Below, piece after piece: positions 15,303 to 26,990 of a DNA stretch of 64,000 bases. The first letter of the stretch is position 1. Every line of letters starts with the position of its first letter. The notes under the pieces are model-generated. The model had not been told where the DNA came from and made no database searches. It saw only the letters and a program-made list of their open reading frames with translations. Made by a program: the position numbers and the translations under genes. Origin of the DNA: Blautia argi (GTDB taxonomy: Bacteria; Bacillota; Clostridia; Lachnospirales; Lachnospiraceae); contig NZ_CP030280.1 in the NCBI RefSeq assembly GCF_003287895.1, positions 2,486,501 through 2,550,500 on the forward strand, in the 5' to 3' direction.

Positions 15303-16232
15303 TTACAAATTCCGCTGTTTCTCAAGATACTGCAAAATATTTTTGTAAACCTCTTCTTTTCCCTCTTCATTCAGGATTTCGTGGCGCATTCCCGGATACC
15401 TCTTTCCTGTTACCTGTCTGTATCCCATTTTTTTCAAAAACTGCAGCTCCTGTACAAACTTTCTTCCGTTTCCAATACAGGGGTCATCTTCTCCTCCCAG
15501 AAACAAAACAGGAAGTTCCTTGTTTCTTACCTTCCAGCCTTTTTTGCTGTAAGTACCTTTCATCAGCCTAAAGAGGCTTTCAAACCCATCTGTAGTAAAT
15601 ACAAATCCGCAAAAAGGCGATGCGTCATAGGCTTCTACTACTTCGTTGTCTGAGCATATCCAGGCAGAGGTGCTGTCCTCCTTTTTAAATCTTGCCACAC
15701 AGGGGGCAAAGGCCAGCGTCTGAATCTCCTTACTTCTGTAGCCGCCACCCTTTCGTTTTTTCTGCAATTTTGCCAGGGCAAGCCCCAAATCCACTGCCCG
15801 GTTTTTGCTTGGCGGTCCTGTGAGAATCAGCTTGTCCAGCTCCCTGTCATACTCCTTCAGGTAATTTCTGGCAACCAAAGTTCCCATACTATGTCCCAGC
15901 ATATAAAAAGGAATCCCCTGAAACTTTTCCTTTGTCCACTTTGTCACCTGATGCAAATCCTCTACAATCCCTTTTGCCCCGGTGTTATAAAAATAGCCCA
16001 GGTCTTCTTCTCTTCTGACACTCTTTCCGTGTCCTCTATGGTCATGAATCACTGCCGCATATCCATGTTCTGCCAGAAATTCCATAAACGGCAGATAACG
16101 CTCTTTATGTTCGCTCATGCCATGAGAAATCTGAACCACCCCCTTTTTCCTACCCTCCGGCTCTGTCCAGAGTACAGACAGGGTAAGACCGTCCTGCTCA
16201 GAATGGATTTCTGCTATATTTCGTATCATCAA
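15303..16232 (-). CDS. Alpha/beta hydrolase (lysophospholipase / monoacylglycerol lipase-like)
   Basis: 309 residues of the serine-aminopeptidase-S33 / Hydrolase_4 family. Visible are the oxyanion segment VVQISHGMSEHKERY near 35, AAVIHDHRGHGKS near 60, the nucleophile elbow MLGHSMGTLVARN near 110, an acid in FLGGEDDPCIGN near 245 and the catalytic His in YPGMRHEILNE near 285. There is no signal peptide, so it is probably cytoplasmic. The substrate is unknown; an ester of glycerol or phospholipid is the family guess. The RBS is AAAGGAGG ahead of tandem ATGs. Confidence 0.88.
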   Translation of the reverse strand: MMIRNIAEIHSEQDGLTLSVLWTEPEGRKKGVVQISHGMSEHKERYLPFMEFLAEHGYAAVIHDHRGHGKSVRREEDLGYFYNTGAKGIVEDLHQVTKWTKEKFQGIPFYMLGHSMGTLVARNYLKEYDRELDKLILTGPPSKNRAVDLGLALAKLQKKRKGGGYRSKEIQTLAFAPCVARFKKEDSTSAWICSDNEVVEAYDASPFCGFVFTTDGFESLFRLMKGTYSKKGWKVRNKELPVLFLGGEDDPCIGNGRKFVQELQFLKKMGYRQVTGKRYPGMRHEILNEEGKEEVYKNILQYLEKQRNL

Positions 16233-16267
16233 ACCGCCTCCTTTGCCGTTTCTTTTTCTGTAAATGG

Positions 16268-16312
16268 AAAAACCGGCGCCTTATACGCACAAAATATGCT
16301 TTAAAGCGCCAG
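16268..16312 (-). terminator. Terminator of the polyferredoxin gene
   Basis: CTGGCGC (16312-16306) pairs with GCGCCGG (16279-16273) on the minus strand and is followed by TTTTT. Confidence 0.75.
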
Positions 16313-16338
16313 TCTTTGCTGTCTTCTGATTAATCTGC

Positions 16339-16725
16339 TTAATCTTCTACTATTTCCAAAACATCTGCCGGACAGGCTTTTGCACAAATACCACATGCAA
16401 TACATTTGCTGCTTACCGGTGATTCTTCTGCTTTTACCATAACGCCAAACGGACATGCCTCTACACATTTGCCGCAGCCTGTACATTTTTTCTTATTTAT
16501 CATGTATACGCCCTTTGCATTCTGTGTAATTGCCCCTTCCGGACAGGCTTTTGCACATTTACCGCACTGTACACATACCATAGGCTTCGCATCGCCTTTT
16601 TTCTCAATAATCTGAATACAGGACTTGTCCGGGTCAAATTCTTTATAAAAGCTTTCAGAACATGCTCTTACACACTCCAGACATGCCATACATTTTGCAC
16701 CTTTTGTAACTTTCAGTTTCTTCAT
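16339..16725 (-). CDS. Polyferredoxin-like 4Fe-4S protein with four cluster motifs
   Basis: About 128 residues from the ATG at 16725 (GGAGGATTTTACC ahead); longer in-frame starts lack a good site. Four CxxCxxCxxxC motifs are present: CMACLECVRAC, CVQCGKCAKACP, CTGCGKCVEACP and CIACGICAKACP. It is thus predicted to bind four [4Fe-4S] clusters in the HydN/CooF-like electron-carrier class. No redox partner is adjacent; the upstream gene is the c-di-AMP receptor. The partner enzyme is unknown. Confidence 0.88.
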   Translation of the reverse strand: MKKLKVTKGAKCMACLECVRACSESFYKEFDPDKSCIQIIEKKGDAKPMVCVQCGKCAKACPEGAITQNAKGVYMINKKKCTGCGKCVEACPFGVMVKAEESPVSSKCIACGICAKACPADVLEIVED

Positions 16726-16867
16726 GGTAAAATCCTCCGCTTTCGTGATAAAATTCATCTGCGCATAACGCATTTCAGGGTTGTTATCATCTGATAATTT
16801 TACCATTTTATCCTGAATTTCACAAGCAGATTTTCATAGTTCCAGTAATTTGCTGCCTAAAATACTC

Positions 16868-17206
16868 CTACAGCTTCAGGAATTGCTCTACATTTACAAT
16901 AAATACCGTTGCCCCTCCTACGTCAATGGTAACAGGAGGCGCTGCATATCCAAGCACCGGTCCTTTGGTACCTGCAGAATACGCCGGTGTAATCATAACC
17001 TCTTTTCGTCTGGAGCATTCTTCTTTAATAATGTTCAGCACAGTATCTACCTTTTCATCTTCTGTACCAATCATCAATGTGGCATTGCCCTTTCTCAGGA
17101 ATCCGCCTGTACTGGACAGCTTTGTCACACTGATTTTCTCCTTATTCAGCCGTTCTATTACAAATCCCTCGTCTTCTTTTCGTACAATGGCAAATATCAT
17201 TTTCAT
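16868..17206 (-). CDS. darA: Cyclic-di-AMP receptor, PII-like (DarA/PstA family)
   Basis: 112 residues from the ATG at 17206 with GAAGGAGG ahead. It matches the DarA pattern: MKMIFAIVRKED, then SVTKLSSTGGFLRKGNATLM near residue 30, and the C-terminal VGGATVFIVNVEQF. The conserved TGGFL and GN(A/T)T elements form the c-di-AMP pocket in B. subtilis DarA and S. aureus PstA. Its target is unknown in every host studied that I am aware of. It is followed by the polyferredoxin gene on the same strand. Confidence 0.9.
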   Translation of the reverse strand: MKMIFAIVRKEDEGFVIERLNKEKISVTKLSSTGGFLRKGNATLMIGTEDEKVDTVLNIIKEECSRRKEVMITPAYSAGTKGPVLGYAAPPVTIDVGGATVFIVNVEQFLKL

Positions 17207-17357
17207 AAAGCATACCTCCTTCAGCCCCTCGGCTTCTACCCGCCTATACAACAGCAGGCATTTTTTATGAAGCCTATTATACCACACTTCCCGTTTAAAG
17301 CCAATATTTTATCACATTAAAGTTTTCATTTCATAAGACGCATTTTCCTATAAAATA

Positions 17358-17383
17358 ACAAAAGACAGACATCTCTGTCTGTC
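17358..17383 (-). terminator. Terminator of tRNA-Gly
   Basis: GACAGACA (17364-17371) pairs with TGTCTGTC (17376-17383) and is followed on the minus strand by TTTTGTTATTTT. Confidence 0.8.
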
Positions 17384-17405
17384 CTTTGTTTCTGGAAATA
17401 AAAAA

Positions 17406-17478
17406 AGCGCGAGACGGGACTCGAACCCGCGGCCTCGACCTTGGCAAGGTCGCGCTCCACCAACTGAGCCACTCGCGC
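17406..17478 (-). tRNA. tRNA-Gly (anticodon GCC)
   Basis: The minus strand reads GCGCGAGTGGCTCAGTTGG..., with a 7-bp acceptor stem GCGCGAG/CTCGCGC and discriminator T. The anticodon loop CTTGCCAAG sits on a CGACC/GGTCG stem, and the T arm contains GGGTTCGAGTCCC. CCA is not encoded. It has its own promoter and terminator, so it is a single-gene unit. Confidence 0.97.
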
Positions 17479-17515
17479 ATGTTGTGTTTGATTTGTTATC
17501 TCAAGCACAGGTAAT

Positions 17516-17544
17516 ACTATACTATAAAGCTTTTTATTTGTCAA
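17516..17544 (-). promoter_or_regulatory. Promoter of tRNA-Gly
   Basis: A perfect TTGACA (17544-17539), 17-nt spacer and TATAGT (17521-17516) on the minus strand, about 38 nt upstream of the mature tRNA. Confidence 0.85.
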
Positions 17545-17635
17545 CAATATTTTTAAATTTTTTTGCCTTTTTTCGCACTGCCTTTGAAAGATATGCTATA
17601 CTAAAAGAAATTCTTCAAAGAAAGGACGGATTTTC

Positions 17636-18970
17636 ATGGATATAAATACATCTGAGTTGGATTGTCTGGTGCAGAAATATGAGGAACTTCTGACTTCCAC
17701 AGCAGACACTCTCTGGGATTATGCAGAAACTGCCTATCAGGAAATTAAATCCTGCACCCTTTTAAAAAAACACCTCTGTTCTCATGGTTTCACCCTTCTT
17801 CCCACTTCCCCGCAGCTCCCCACAGCTTTCGCGGCAAAGTATGGAAGCGGCAGACCGGTTATCGGACTGTTGGGAGAATACGATGCCCTGCCTGATATGG
17901 CACACCCGGCGGACTGCTTTTTACCCACAGAACCAACTTCCTGCCTGACTTCTGCTGGTCACGGCTGCGGACATCATCTTCTTGGAACCGGGCTTCTGGC
18001 CGCTGCCCTGTTCTTAAAAGATCTTATGGACAAATACCAACTTCCCGGCACCATTATCTACTTCGGTTGTCCGGCAGAAGAAAACGAAGCCGGAAAAAGC
18101 CAGATGCTCGCACAGGGCTTTTTCCGTGATGTCGATGCCGCTTTTTCCTGGCACCCTCATGCACAGTCCGGTATTTTCAACCAATCTTTGGCAAATCAGC
18201 GGGTATCCTACACCTTTACCGGCACCAGCGCCCATGCTTCCCTGGCGCCTCATCTGGGCAGAAGCGCCCTGGACGCCTGCGAATTAATGAATATCGGGGT
18301 CAATTATTTAAGAGAACACATGCCTGATAATGCCAGGATTCACTATGCCTACTTAAATGCCGGAGGCAAACTTCCCAATATTGTTCCTGCCAAAGCCCAG
18401 CTTTTGTACGCCATACGTTCTCCCCAAAGCCGGGAAGCCGCAGAGCTTAGAAAGCGTGTAGACCGCATTGCTGCAGGCGCTGCTCTGATGACGGATACAA
18501 AAGTGGACATTCAGACACGTTGTATTTATGACAGCCTTCTGCCCAATCCTTCTCTGGACAGACTGCTGTTAAAATATATGAAAACCTTCTCTCCTGCTAT
18601 ATACACACCCGAAGAGGTTTCTTATGCTGCACAGGCAGAAAAAGTTCTTGGAAACCCCGCCTGCGACATGCCCTTATGCACACTTCCAGACCTTTCTCTT
18701 ACACGGAAAACCGGGATTTCCACTGATGTGGGAAATATAAGCCAAAAGCTGCCCTGCACAGCCTTTATGACCGCCTGTTATGCAAAGGATACTCCGCTGC
18801 ACCATTGGACAGCTGTTGCTCAGGGAAAATCTTCCATTGCACACAAAGGCATGCTGACAGCCGGAAAAATCCTCGCAGCCAGTATCTGGGAACTACTGCT
18901 TTCCCCTGAAATCATGGAACATGCTCAGAAAGACTTTTTAACAGAAAAAGTGAAACGGGATATTGCTTAA
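17636..18970 (+). CDS. M20 family amidohydrolase (AbgB-like)
   Basis: 444 residues. Metal-site motifs of the M20D/AbgB type are present: VIGLLGEYDALPD near 80, SAGHGCGHHLLGTG near 105 (metal His residues), YFGCPAEENEAG near 145 (catalytic Glu-Glu), FSWHPHAQSG near 180 and STDVGNISQKLP near 365. A dimerisation (lid) domain lies between (VSYTFTGTSAHASLAPHLGR). AbgB cleaves p-aminobenzoyl-glutamate; other members act on N-acyl amino acids or dipeptides, so the substrate is open. An extended -10 (TGCTATACT, 17594-17602) lies upstream. Confidence 0.88.
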   Translation: MDINTSELDCLVQKYEELLTSTADTLWDYAETAYQEIKSCTLLKKHLCSHGFTLLPTSPQLPTAFAAKYGSGRPVIGLLGEYDALPDMAHPADCFLPTEPTSCLTSAGHGCGHHLLGTGLLAAALFLKDLMDKYQLPGTIIYFGCPAEENEAGKSQMLAQGFFRDVDAAFSWHPHAQSGIFNQSLANQRVSYTFTGTSAHASLAPHLGRSALDACELMNIGVNYLREHMPDNARIHYAYLNAGGKLPNIVPAKAQLLYAIRSPQSREAAELRKRVDRIAAGAALMTDTKVDIQTRCIYDSLLPNPSLDRLLLKYMKTFSPAIYTPEEVSYAAQAEKVLGNPACDMPLCTLPDLSLTRKTGISTDVGNISQKLPCTAFMTACYAKDTPLHHWTAVAQGKSSIAHKGMLTAGKILAASIWELLLSPEIMEHAQKDFLTEKVKRDIA

Positions 18971-18988
18971 CCGCAACACCCCGTTTCA
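18951..18988. terminator. Symmetric hairpin between convergent genes
   Basis: TGAAACGGG (18951-18959) pairs with CCCGTTTCA (18980-18988). It spans the stop codon of the M20 gene and the 3' end of the nitroreductase gene. No clear T tract follows on either strand. Confidence 0.4.
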
Positions 18989-19750
18989 GGTACGCAAAAT
19001 CGCACTGAGTACATATTGATTATTTGGAAAATTCTTATGGGTAATATCCTCCAGGCGGATTAAATCCACGTCCAGCCACAACTCCTCTGCCACTACCATA
19101 AGATGTGAAAACATAATACCAAAATTCATCTCCTCATATTTGCCCATATGCCCTACGGTATGCTTTTTTGCAAATACATGAATCCGGTTGTCATAAACCA
19201 CAAATCTCCATGGCTGACTGTTCATACTGGACGGGGACAGACGCGCTGCCTCTAAAAGCTGTTTCATCCACTGACGGGGAACTTCCTTATAGACACACAG
19301 TTCTTTCAAATCCATGCGCTTTGCATCGACCGCCTTTCTGGTATAGCTTCCCTTGCTTTTTCCAAAAGCCATGGTAATCATAAATTTCAGGTTGCCCTTA
19401 TGCGGATTTCCCAGCTTTGGTTTTATGCCGCCCAAAAAGCAGGTTCCCAGACCTCTGGTACACAAAAACAGCGCAATCTGTTCCATAATATACCCTGCAT
19501 TCATTTGTGCCAAATCCTTTTCTTCAGAATAAAAGGAAATGTAATAAGGCGCTTTTACTCCCAGAAAATGGATTCTCTTATTCTGTCCCTTTGTATTGTC
19601 AAGAATGGAAATTTCAGTACGAATCCCCGGATTCAGACCTTCAATCTGTTCATAAAAATCCCTTAATTCCTGCAAAAGCTCACTACTCACAGGCTCCATC
19701 TCGTAGCTGCGTACAGATTTTCTTAAAAAAATTGCTTCATATAAATTCAT
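18986..19750 (-). CDS. Nitroreductase family protein
   Basis: 254 residues with the FMN-binding nitroreductase start LRKSVRSYEMEPVSSELLQ and the mid-protein signature EAARLSPSSMNSQPWRFVVYD near 165. The C-terminal part, GKYEEMNFGIMFSHLMV, also fits. In this family the N-terminal Arg-Ser-x-Arg and the Ser-Asn-Gln-Pro-Trp loops hold FMN. The order (a first nitroreductase-like half ahead of the SxNxQPW loop) is seen in the longer TM1586-type subgroup. Substrate unknown. Convergent with the M20 gene, 15 bp apart. Confidence 0.82.
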   Translation of the reverse strand: MNLYEAIFLRKSVRSYEMEPVSSELLQELRDFYEQIEGLNPGIRTEISILDNTKGQNKRIHFLGVKAPYYISFYSEEKDLAQMNAGYIMEQIALFLCTRGLGTCFLGGIKPKLGNPHKGNLKFMITMAFGKSKGSYTRKAVDAKRMDLKELCVYKEVPRQWMKQLLEAARLSPSSMNSQPWRFVVYDNRIHVFAKKHTVGHMGKYEEMNFGIMFSHLMVVAEELWLDVDLIRLEDITHKNFPNNQYVLSAILRT

Positions 19751-19829
19751 ACTCTCACCTTCAGCTTATTCGTAACAATATTTTAACATACAAAATTTGA
19801 ATTGCAATGATTATTTTCTAAAATTTCTA

Positions 19830-19858
19830 TTGACATTTTCTATTTTCGCATGTACTAT
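19830..19858 (+). promoter_or_regulatory. Promoter of the YtrA-like operon
   Basis: A perfect TTGACA (19830-19835), 17-nt spacer and TACTAT (19853-19858). The -10 box is the first part of the palindrome described at 19853-19884. Confidence 0.75.
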
Positions 19859-19884
19859 TGTATTAGTCAATTAGTACAATAGTA
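19853..19884. promoter_or_regulatory. Operator of the YtrA-like regulator
   Basis: The perfect inverted repeat TACTATTGTA (19853-19862) and TACAATAGTA (19875-19884) has a 12-bp centre. The left arm covers the -10 box, so binding would block transcription. YtrA-type GntR regulators usually repress their own operon. Confidence 0.7.
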
Positions 19885-19905
19885 CAAATAAAAGGAGGTG
19901 CTGTT

Positions 19906-20280
19906 ATGTCATGGAACCTGGACTCCGAACGTCCTATTTATACGCAGATTATAGAACGTATCACTCTGGATATTATTTCCGGAATTTACGCTCCGGGTGC
20001 AAGGCTCCCGTCAGTAAGGGATTTGGCACAGAACGCCGGAGTAAATCCCAACACCATGCAAAAAGCTCTTTCCGAGCTTGAACGAACCGGACTACTTTTC
20101 AGTCAGCGAACCAGCGGACGTTTTGTCACGGAGGAATTAGCTATGATAGAAAAAACAAAAACACAGCTTGCAGCCCAGCAGATCAGAGAATTTCTGGAAA
20201 AAATGCAGCGTATTGGATTTGACAGGGAAACCACCCTGAAACTTATCCAACAAACAGAGGAAAAGGAGGCGCAAGTATGA
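19906..20280 (+). CDS. GntR family transcriptional regulator, YtrA subfamily
   Basis: 124 residues, with RBS AAAGGAGGTG. The N-terminal winged helix (PIYTQIIERITLDIISGIYA, then RLPSVRDLAQNAGVNPNTMQ) is followed by only a short C-terminal helical part without an effector domain, which defines the YtrA subgroup. Members control ABC exporters and often answer to cell-wall antibiotics. Its stop overlaps the ATPase start by ATGA, and a palindrome overlaps its promoter. Confidence 0.92.
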   Translation: MSWNLDSERPIYTQIIERITLDIISGIYAPGARLPSVRDLAQNAGVNPNTMQKALSELERTGLLFSQRTSGRFVTEELAMIEKTKTQLAAQQIREFLEKMQRIGFDRETTLKLIQQTEEKEAQV

Positions 20281-20975
20281 ATCCAATTTTAGACTGTCAA
20301 AATCTGACGAAATACTATGGCAACAAGATTGCCCTTGATAACTTAAATCTGACTTTAGAACCGGGGAAAATCATCGGGCTTTTAGGTCCCAACGGCAGCG
20401 GAAAAACCACTTTTATCAAACTGCTCAACGGACTTCTGACCCCGGATAAAGGACAGGTTCTGATAAACGGTATGAAACCGGGAATTGACACAAAGAAAAT
20501 CGTTTCCTATCTTCCTGAGCGTACCTATCTTGGCTCCTGGAGAAAAGTCTGCGATATCATTGATTTCTTCCATGATTTCTATGAGGACTTTGATAAAAGC
20601 CGGGCCTATGATATGTTGCAGAAGTTGAACATCAATCCCTCAGACCGCCTTCATTCCATGTCAAAAGGCACAAAAGAAAAAGTGCAGCTCATTCTCGTTA
20701 TGAGCCGCCGGGCAAACCTTTACTGTCTGGACGAACCCATTGCAGGCGTAGACCCTGCTGCAAGAGATTACATTCTCTCCACCATTCTCAACAATTATGA
20801 GGAGAATGCTACGATTCTCCTCTCCACTCATCTGATTTCTGATGTGGAAAATATTCTGGACGATGTCATTTTCATTCAGAACGGACGGATTCGCCTGACA
20901 GACAGTGTAGAAAATATTCGCTTCCAGCAGGGCAAATCTGTAGATACGTTATTTAGGGAGGTGTTTAAATGTTAA
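20277..20975 (+). CDS. ABC transporter ATP-binding protein (YtrB-like)
   Basis: 232 residues. Walker A LLGPNGSGKTTFIKLL near 38, signature SMSKGTKEKVQLI near 130 (a variant of LSGGQ typical of YtrB/BcrA-like exporters), Walker B ANLYCLDEPIAGVDP near 152 and an H-loop LLSTHLISDVE. It overlaps the regulator by 4 bp and the membrane subunit by 7 bp. It probably drives export or cell-envelope stress relief with the next protein. Confidence 0.92.
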   Translation: MNPILDCQNLTKYYGNKIALDNLNLTLEPGKIIGLLGPNGSGKTTFIKLLNGLLTPDKGQVLINGMKPGIDTKKIVSYLPERTYLGSWRKVCDIIDFFHDFYEDFDKSRAYDMLQKLNINPSDRLHSMSKGTKEKVQLILVMSRRANLYCLDEPIAGVDPAARDYILSTILNNYEENATILLSTHLISDVENILDDVIFIQNGRIRLTDSVENIRFQQGKSVDTLFREVFKC

Positions 20976-21829
20976 GAAAATTGTTTAAATATGACTGGAA
21001 GTCTGTTTCCCCTCTTCTTTTTATACTTCATGGTATCCTTTTACTGTATACCATACTGGGACGGATTGCTATCTCTATTGGCTCTGCACAGAGCAATACA
21101 CAGACTGCCTCTTCTGCCTCTGAATTTTCCGGCATTGCAGGCGCACTGTATGTACTTGGCTTTATATTCTTTATCATTGCCATTATAATTGCTACATACC
21201 TTTATTTAGCTGTACATATGCAGAAAAATCTTTTTTCAGATGAGGGCTATTTAACCCACACGCTTCCGGTATCTCCTGTAAAGCTTCTGTGGTCTAAAAT
21301 TCTGGTTTTTAACGCCTGGATTTTACTGGATATACTGTGTGTTGTAATTTCTATTGCAATCCTGGTCATTTATCCGGATACCCTTACCTGGATTTTAGAG
21401 GATTTCCAATTTCTGCTTCATATTTTCTTAGGCAGTGCAGGCTTTCAAAACCAGCTTTCTATAATCCTGACTGTCCTGAATGTGATTGTGCTTTATTTGG
21501 GCTATTATACCATGCTGCTGTTTTTTGCCCTTTGTCTTGGCAATTTATTCAAGAACCACAAGGTTCTGGGAAGTGTTCTTTCCTTTTTTGGTGTAAATAT
21601 TATACTTTCCATTATAAAAACCATTATTCTCTTTCTGGTTCCTGCCCTGAATCCCTTTACCATATCTTTCTCTTCAGATATGGCAACCCAGGAAATGGTA
21701 ACCTCTTCAGACCTGAGTTTTTCCGGACTTCCTATAATTGGTTTTTCTCTTCTATGGGATTTGATTTTTGCTGTTCTCTTTTTCCTGGGAAGCAGGTATA
21801 TTATTTCTAAAAGGCTGAACCTGCAATAA
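20969..21829 (+). CDS. ABC transporter membrane subunit of the YtrA-like operon
   Basis: 286 residues with six or so hydrophobic segments (starting near 16-35, 60-86, 111-140, 170-200, 205-230 and 255-280) and no binding-protein partner, as in ABC-2 type exporters. DEGYLTHTLPVSPVKLLWSKI near 80 is a motif common in Firmicute ABC-2 subunits of this operon type. The substrate is unknown. RBS AGGGAGGTG lies within the end of the ATPase gene. Confidence 0.82.
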   Translation: MLRKLFKYDWKSVSPLLFILHGILLLYTILGRIAISIGSAQSNTQTASSASEFSGIAGALYVLGFIFFIIAIIIATYLYLAVHMQKNLFSDEGYLTHTLPVSPVKLLWSKILVFNAWILLDILCVVISIAILVIYPDTLTWILEDFQFLLHIFLGSAGFQNQLSIILTVLNVIVLYLGYYTMLLFFALCLGNLFKNHKVLGSVLSFFGVNIILSIIKTIILFLVPALNPFTISFSSDMATQEMVTSSDLSFSGLPIIGFSLLWDLIFAVLFFLGSRYIISKRLNLQ

Positions 21830-21848
21830 AAATTTTGTCATAACAAAC

Positions 21849-21908
21849 AGGCTGTCGTATCAGATTGCTATGAGAAATATTCTCCATATACATCTGATGC
21901 GACAGCCT
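21849..21908. terminator. Bidirectional terminator between the YtrA-like operon and the amidase gene
   Basis: AGGCTGTCG and CAGA (21849-21864) pair with TCTGATGCGACAGCCT (21893-21908), with one or two mismatches. Confidence 0.65.
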
Positions 21909-21916
21909 CTTCTCTT

Positions 21917-22660
21917 TCAGGGATTCTCTGCTTTTTCAGCCTCTTTTTCCACTTCCCGAATCTGTTTTTCCACATCTTTTTTAAATTTTTCCCATTTCCC
22001 GGGATTTTCTACATAATATTTGGGACAGTTTTTCCCCGTTACATCATAATGCCGGATTACGTCCTCTGAGGTCAGATTAAACCGATAGCAGAGCCAGCCC
22101 GTGAGCCGTACTAAAGAAATATAGGTAGCGTCTGTAAAAGCCCCCGTTTCGTCCAAATGGCAGCATTCAATGGACAAGGTGTCCTCATTTCTGGAATTTG
22201 ACGCATAAGCAATTTCTGTGCTGGGAATACACTGTACGATTTCTCCCTCAATTCCTACAACAAAATGACTGCTGACTTTGGTTTCATGACTGTCCTTTAA
22301 TCCCTGGAAATAATCCCGGTTATTCTTTGCCGTTGTTCCCGGATTGGCTGTATAATGCACTACGATTCCTTTTATCTTCTTTAAAGGCGTACCCGGTCTG
22401 GAATATTCATTTGGCTCCAGCAAATCCACTTCAAAGGGAGGCGCTCCTACAAAGGATTCATTTCTTGCCTTTAAAAGCCTTCTCTCCTGTATCTGTTCTC
22501 TGACTTTATTTCCCAGAAAAAATATCAGTATCACCGTAAAAACAGCTGCCAGAAACAACAGTATGTGGCGGCGTCTTTCCCGCTTTCTCTTCTGACGCCG
22601 CAGTTCTCTTCGACTCTCCAGGTCTGCGGACTCTCTGTGTCTTTTTCTGCCAAACATCAT
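21917..22660 (-). CDS. N-acetylmuramoyl-L-alanine amidase, membrane-anchored (Amidase_2/PGRP)
   Basis: 247 residues from the ATG pair at 22660 (GGAGAGAACAGAAG ahead). A very basic N-terminus (RRELRRQKRKRERRR) leads into one membrane segment (HILLFLAAVFTVILIFFLG), so the catalytic part faces outside. The zinc amidase domain begins GIVVHYTANPGTTAKNN (zinc His) near residue 105. It continues SSHFVVGIEGEIVQCIP and TLSIECCHLD and ends HYDVTGKNCPKYY, with zinc His and Cys. It would cut between muramic acid and the stem peptide. Confidence 0.9.
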   Translation of the reverse strand: MMFGRKRHRESADLESRRELRRQKRKRERRRHILLFLAAVFTVILIFFLGNKVREQIQERRLLKARNESFVGAPPFEVDLLEPNEYSRPGTPLKKIKGIVVHYTANPGTTAKNNRDYFQGLKDSHETKVSSHFVVGIEGEIVQCIPSTEIAYASNSRNEDTLSIECCHLDETGAFTDATYISLVRLTGWLCYRFNLTSEDVIRHYDVTGKNCPKYYVENPGKWEKFKKDVEKQIREVEKEAEKAENP

Positions 22661-22790
22661 CTTCTGTTCTCTCCTGTATCCTTCGCTCTTCGTAGGATTT
22701 CCTGTTTCTATACTCCCTATGATACGCAAACATGAATACTCTGTCAACAGAACATGTGTCCTGTGAAAGAAAATTTCCTATAAAATTAAA

Positions 22791-22833
22791 AACACCGCAT
22801 GAACCTGCCAAAAAGCAGTGTCCATGCGGTGTT
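22791..22833 (-). terminator. Terminator of guaB
   Basis: AACACCGCATG (22791-22801) pairs with CATGCGGTGTT (22823-22833) and is followed on the minus strand by TTTAATTTT. Confidence 0.88.
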
Positions 22834-22837
22834 CTTT

Positions 22838-24310
<1,473 letters not shown>

Positions 24311-24326
24311 TCATTTATAGTATAGT

Positions 24327-24355
24327 AATATAACAAATTACGACAAGCCTGTCAA
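24327..24355 (-). promoter_or_regulatory. Promoter of guaB
   Basis: TTGACA (24355-24350), 17-nt spacer and TATATT (24332-24327) on the minus strand, 35 nt before the guaB ATG. The -35 overlaps the last codons of the upstream gene. Confidence 0.8.
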
Positions 24356-24852
24356 TCTAAAAAAACTTTGCGCGGACAGCTTTTCTGAATATTCTCAATC
24401 AGCTGTGCATCTGGCTCAATGAGGACTTTGTAAAGCTCTTTCTCGTCCGGAATAAACATTGCAAACACCTTGTGGCTGGCATTTCCTGAGGAAAAGTCCA
24501 GTGTTTTAGCTTTTGTATTATGGTTCTGGTATTCCAGTCTGTGAGAATTCACAGGCGCCATAATATCCATTTTAGCTAAATCAAAGCTTTTTACACGTTT
24601 TCTTTTTGCCTTGGACATAATCTTATCAATGTCCAGCTCTCCGTTTACAAACACATATTCAAACTCCAAATCCAGTTTTGGAAGAATGAAATATGCTGCA
24701 ATTCCAAGTGCCAGTGTCAAAATCCATGCGAAGGGAATTATCAACCCTGCCACTGCTGTAAGGGCGATTCCTGCAATCATCAGAATTTTAATGGCCTTGT
24801 CCTTTACAGTCTGCTCTTTTTTCACAAGCAGTTCTGAATACAAGTCTGTCAT
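24352..24852 (-). CDS. Small membrane protein of unknown function (DUF6106-like)
   Basis: 166 residues with RBS AGGAGG. Two close hydrophobic segments (AIKILMIAGIALTAVAGLII and FAWILTLALGIAAYFIL) occupy residues 22-58, followed by a soluble part (DLEFEYVFVNGELDIDKIMS, then KRKRVKSFDLAKMDIMAPVN). I associate this layout with the DUF6106 family of Lachnospiraceae, from memory and only moderately sure. No function is known. It lies between groEL and guaB on the same strand. Confidence 0.7.
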   Translation of the reverse strand: MTDLYSELLVKKEQTVKDKAIKILMIAGIALTAVAGLIIPFAWILTLALGIAAYFILPKLDLEFEYVFVNGELDIDKIMSKAKRKRVKSFDLAKMDIMAPVNSHRLEYQNHNTKAKTLDFSSGNASHKVFAMFIPDEKELYKVLIEPDAQLIENIQKSCPRKVFLD

Positions 24853-24929
24853 CTCGCGTTCCTCCTATATTCCTATGTATTCTGATAAGTAGTGTAGCAC
24901 AAATACCCCCTGGTTGCAAGAAAGGAAAA

Positions 24930-24957
24930 GCCGGTGTTCCTGCTTTTGAACACCGGC
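24930..24957 (-). terminator. Terminator of groES-groEL
   Basis: GCCGGTGTTC (24930-24939) pairs with GAACACCGGC (24948-24957), followed on the minus strand by TTTTCCTTTCTT. Confidence 0.92.
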
Positions 24958-24974
24958 ATATATTTCCGTTTTTC

Positions 24975-26615
<1,641 letters not shown>

Positions 26616-26631
26616 TCATTCTCTGAAATTT

Positions 26632-26949
<318 letters not shown>

Positions 26950-26952
26950 TTA

Positions 26953-26979
26953 TTAGCACTCATTTCTATCGAGTGCTAA
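26953..26979. promoter_or_regulatory. CIRCE operator upstream of groESL
   Basis: Perfect TTAGCACTC-N9-GAGTGCTAA (26953-26961 and 26971-26979), the HrcA binding site. It lies just downstream of the -10 box. Confidence 0.98.
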
Positions 26980-26990
26980 CCGATAGTCAT

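Noticed and set aside
17326..17547. 73-codon minus-strand frame (contains ARVAQLVERDLAKVEAAGSS)
   Set aside because: It is the translation of tRNA-Gly and its flanks; this peptide pattern is a known artefact of tRNA genes.
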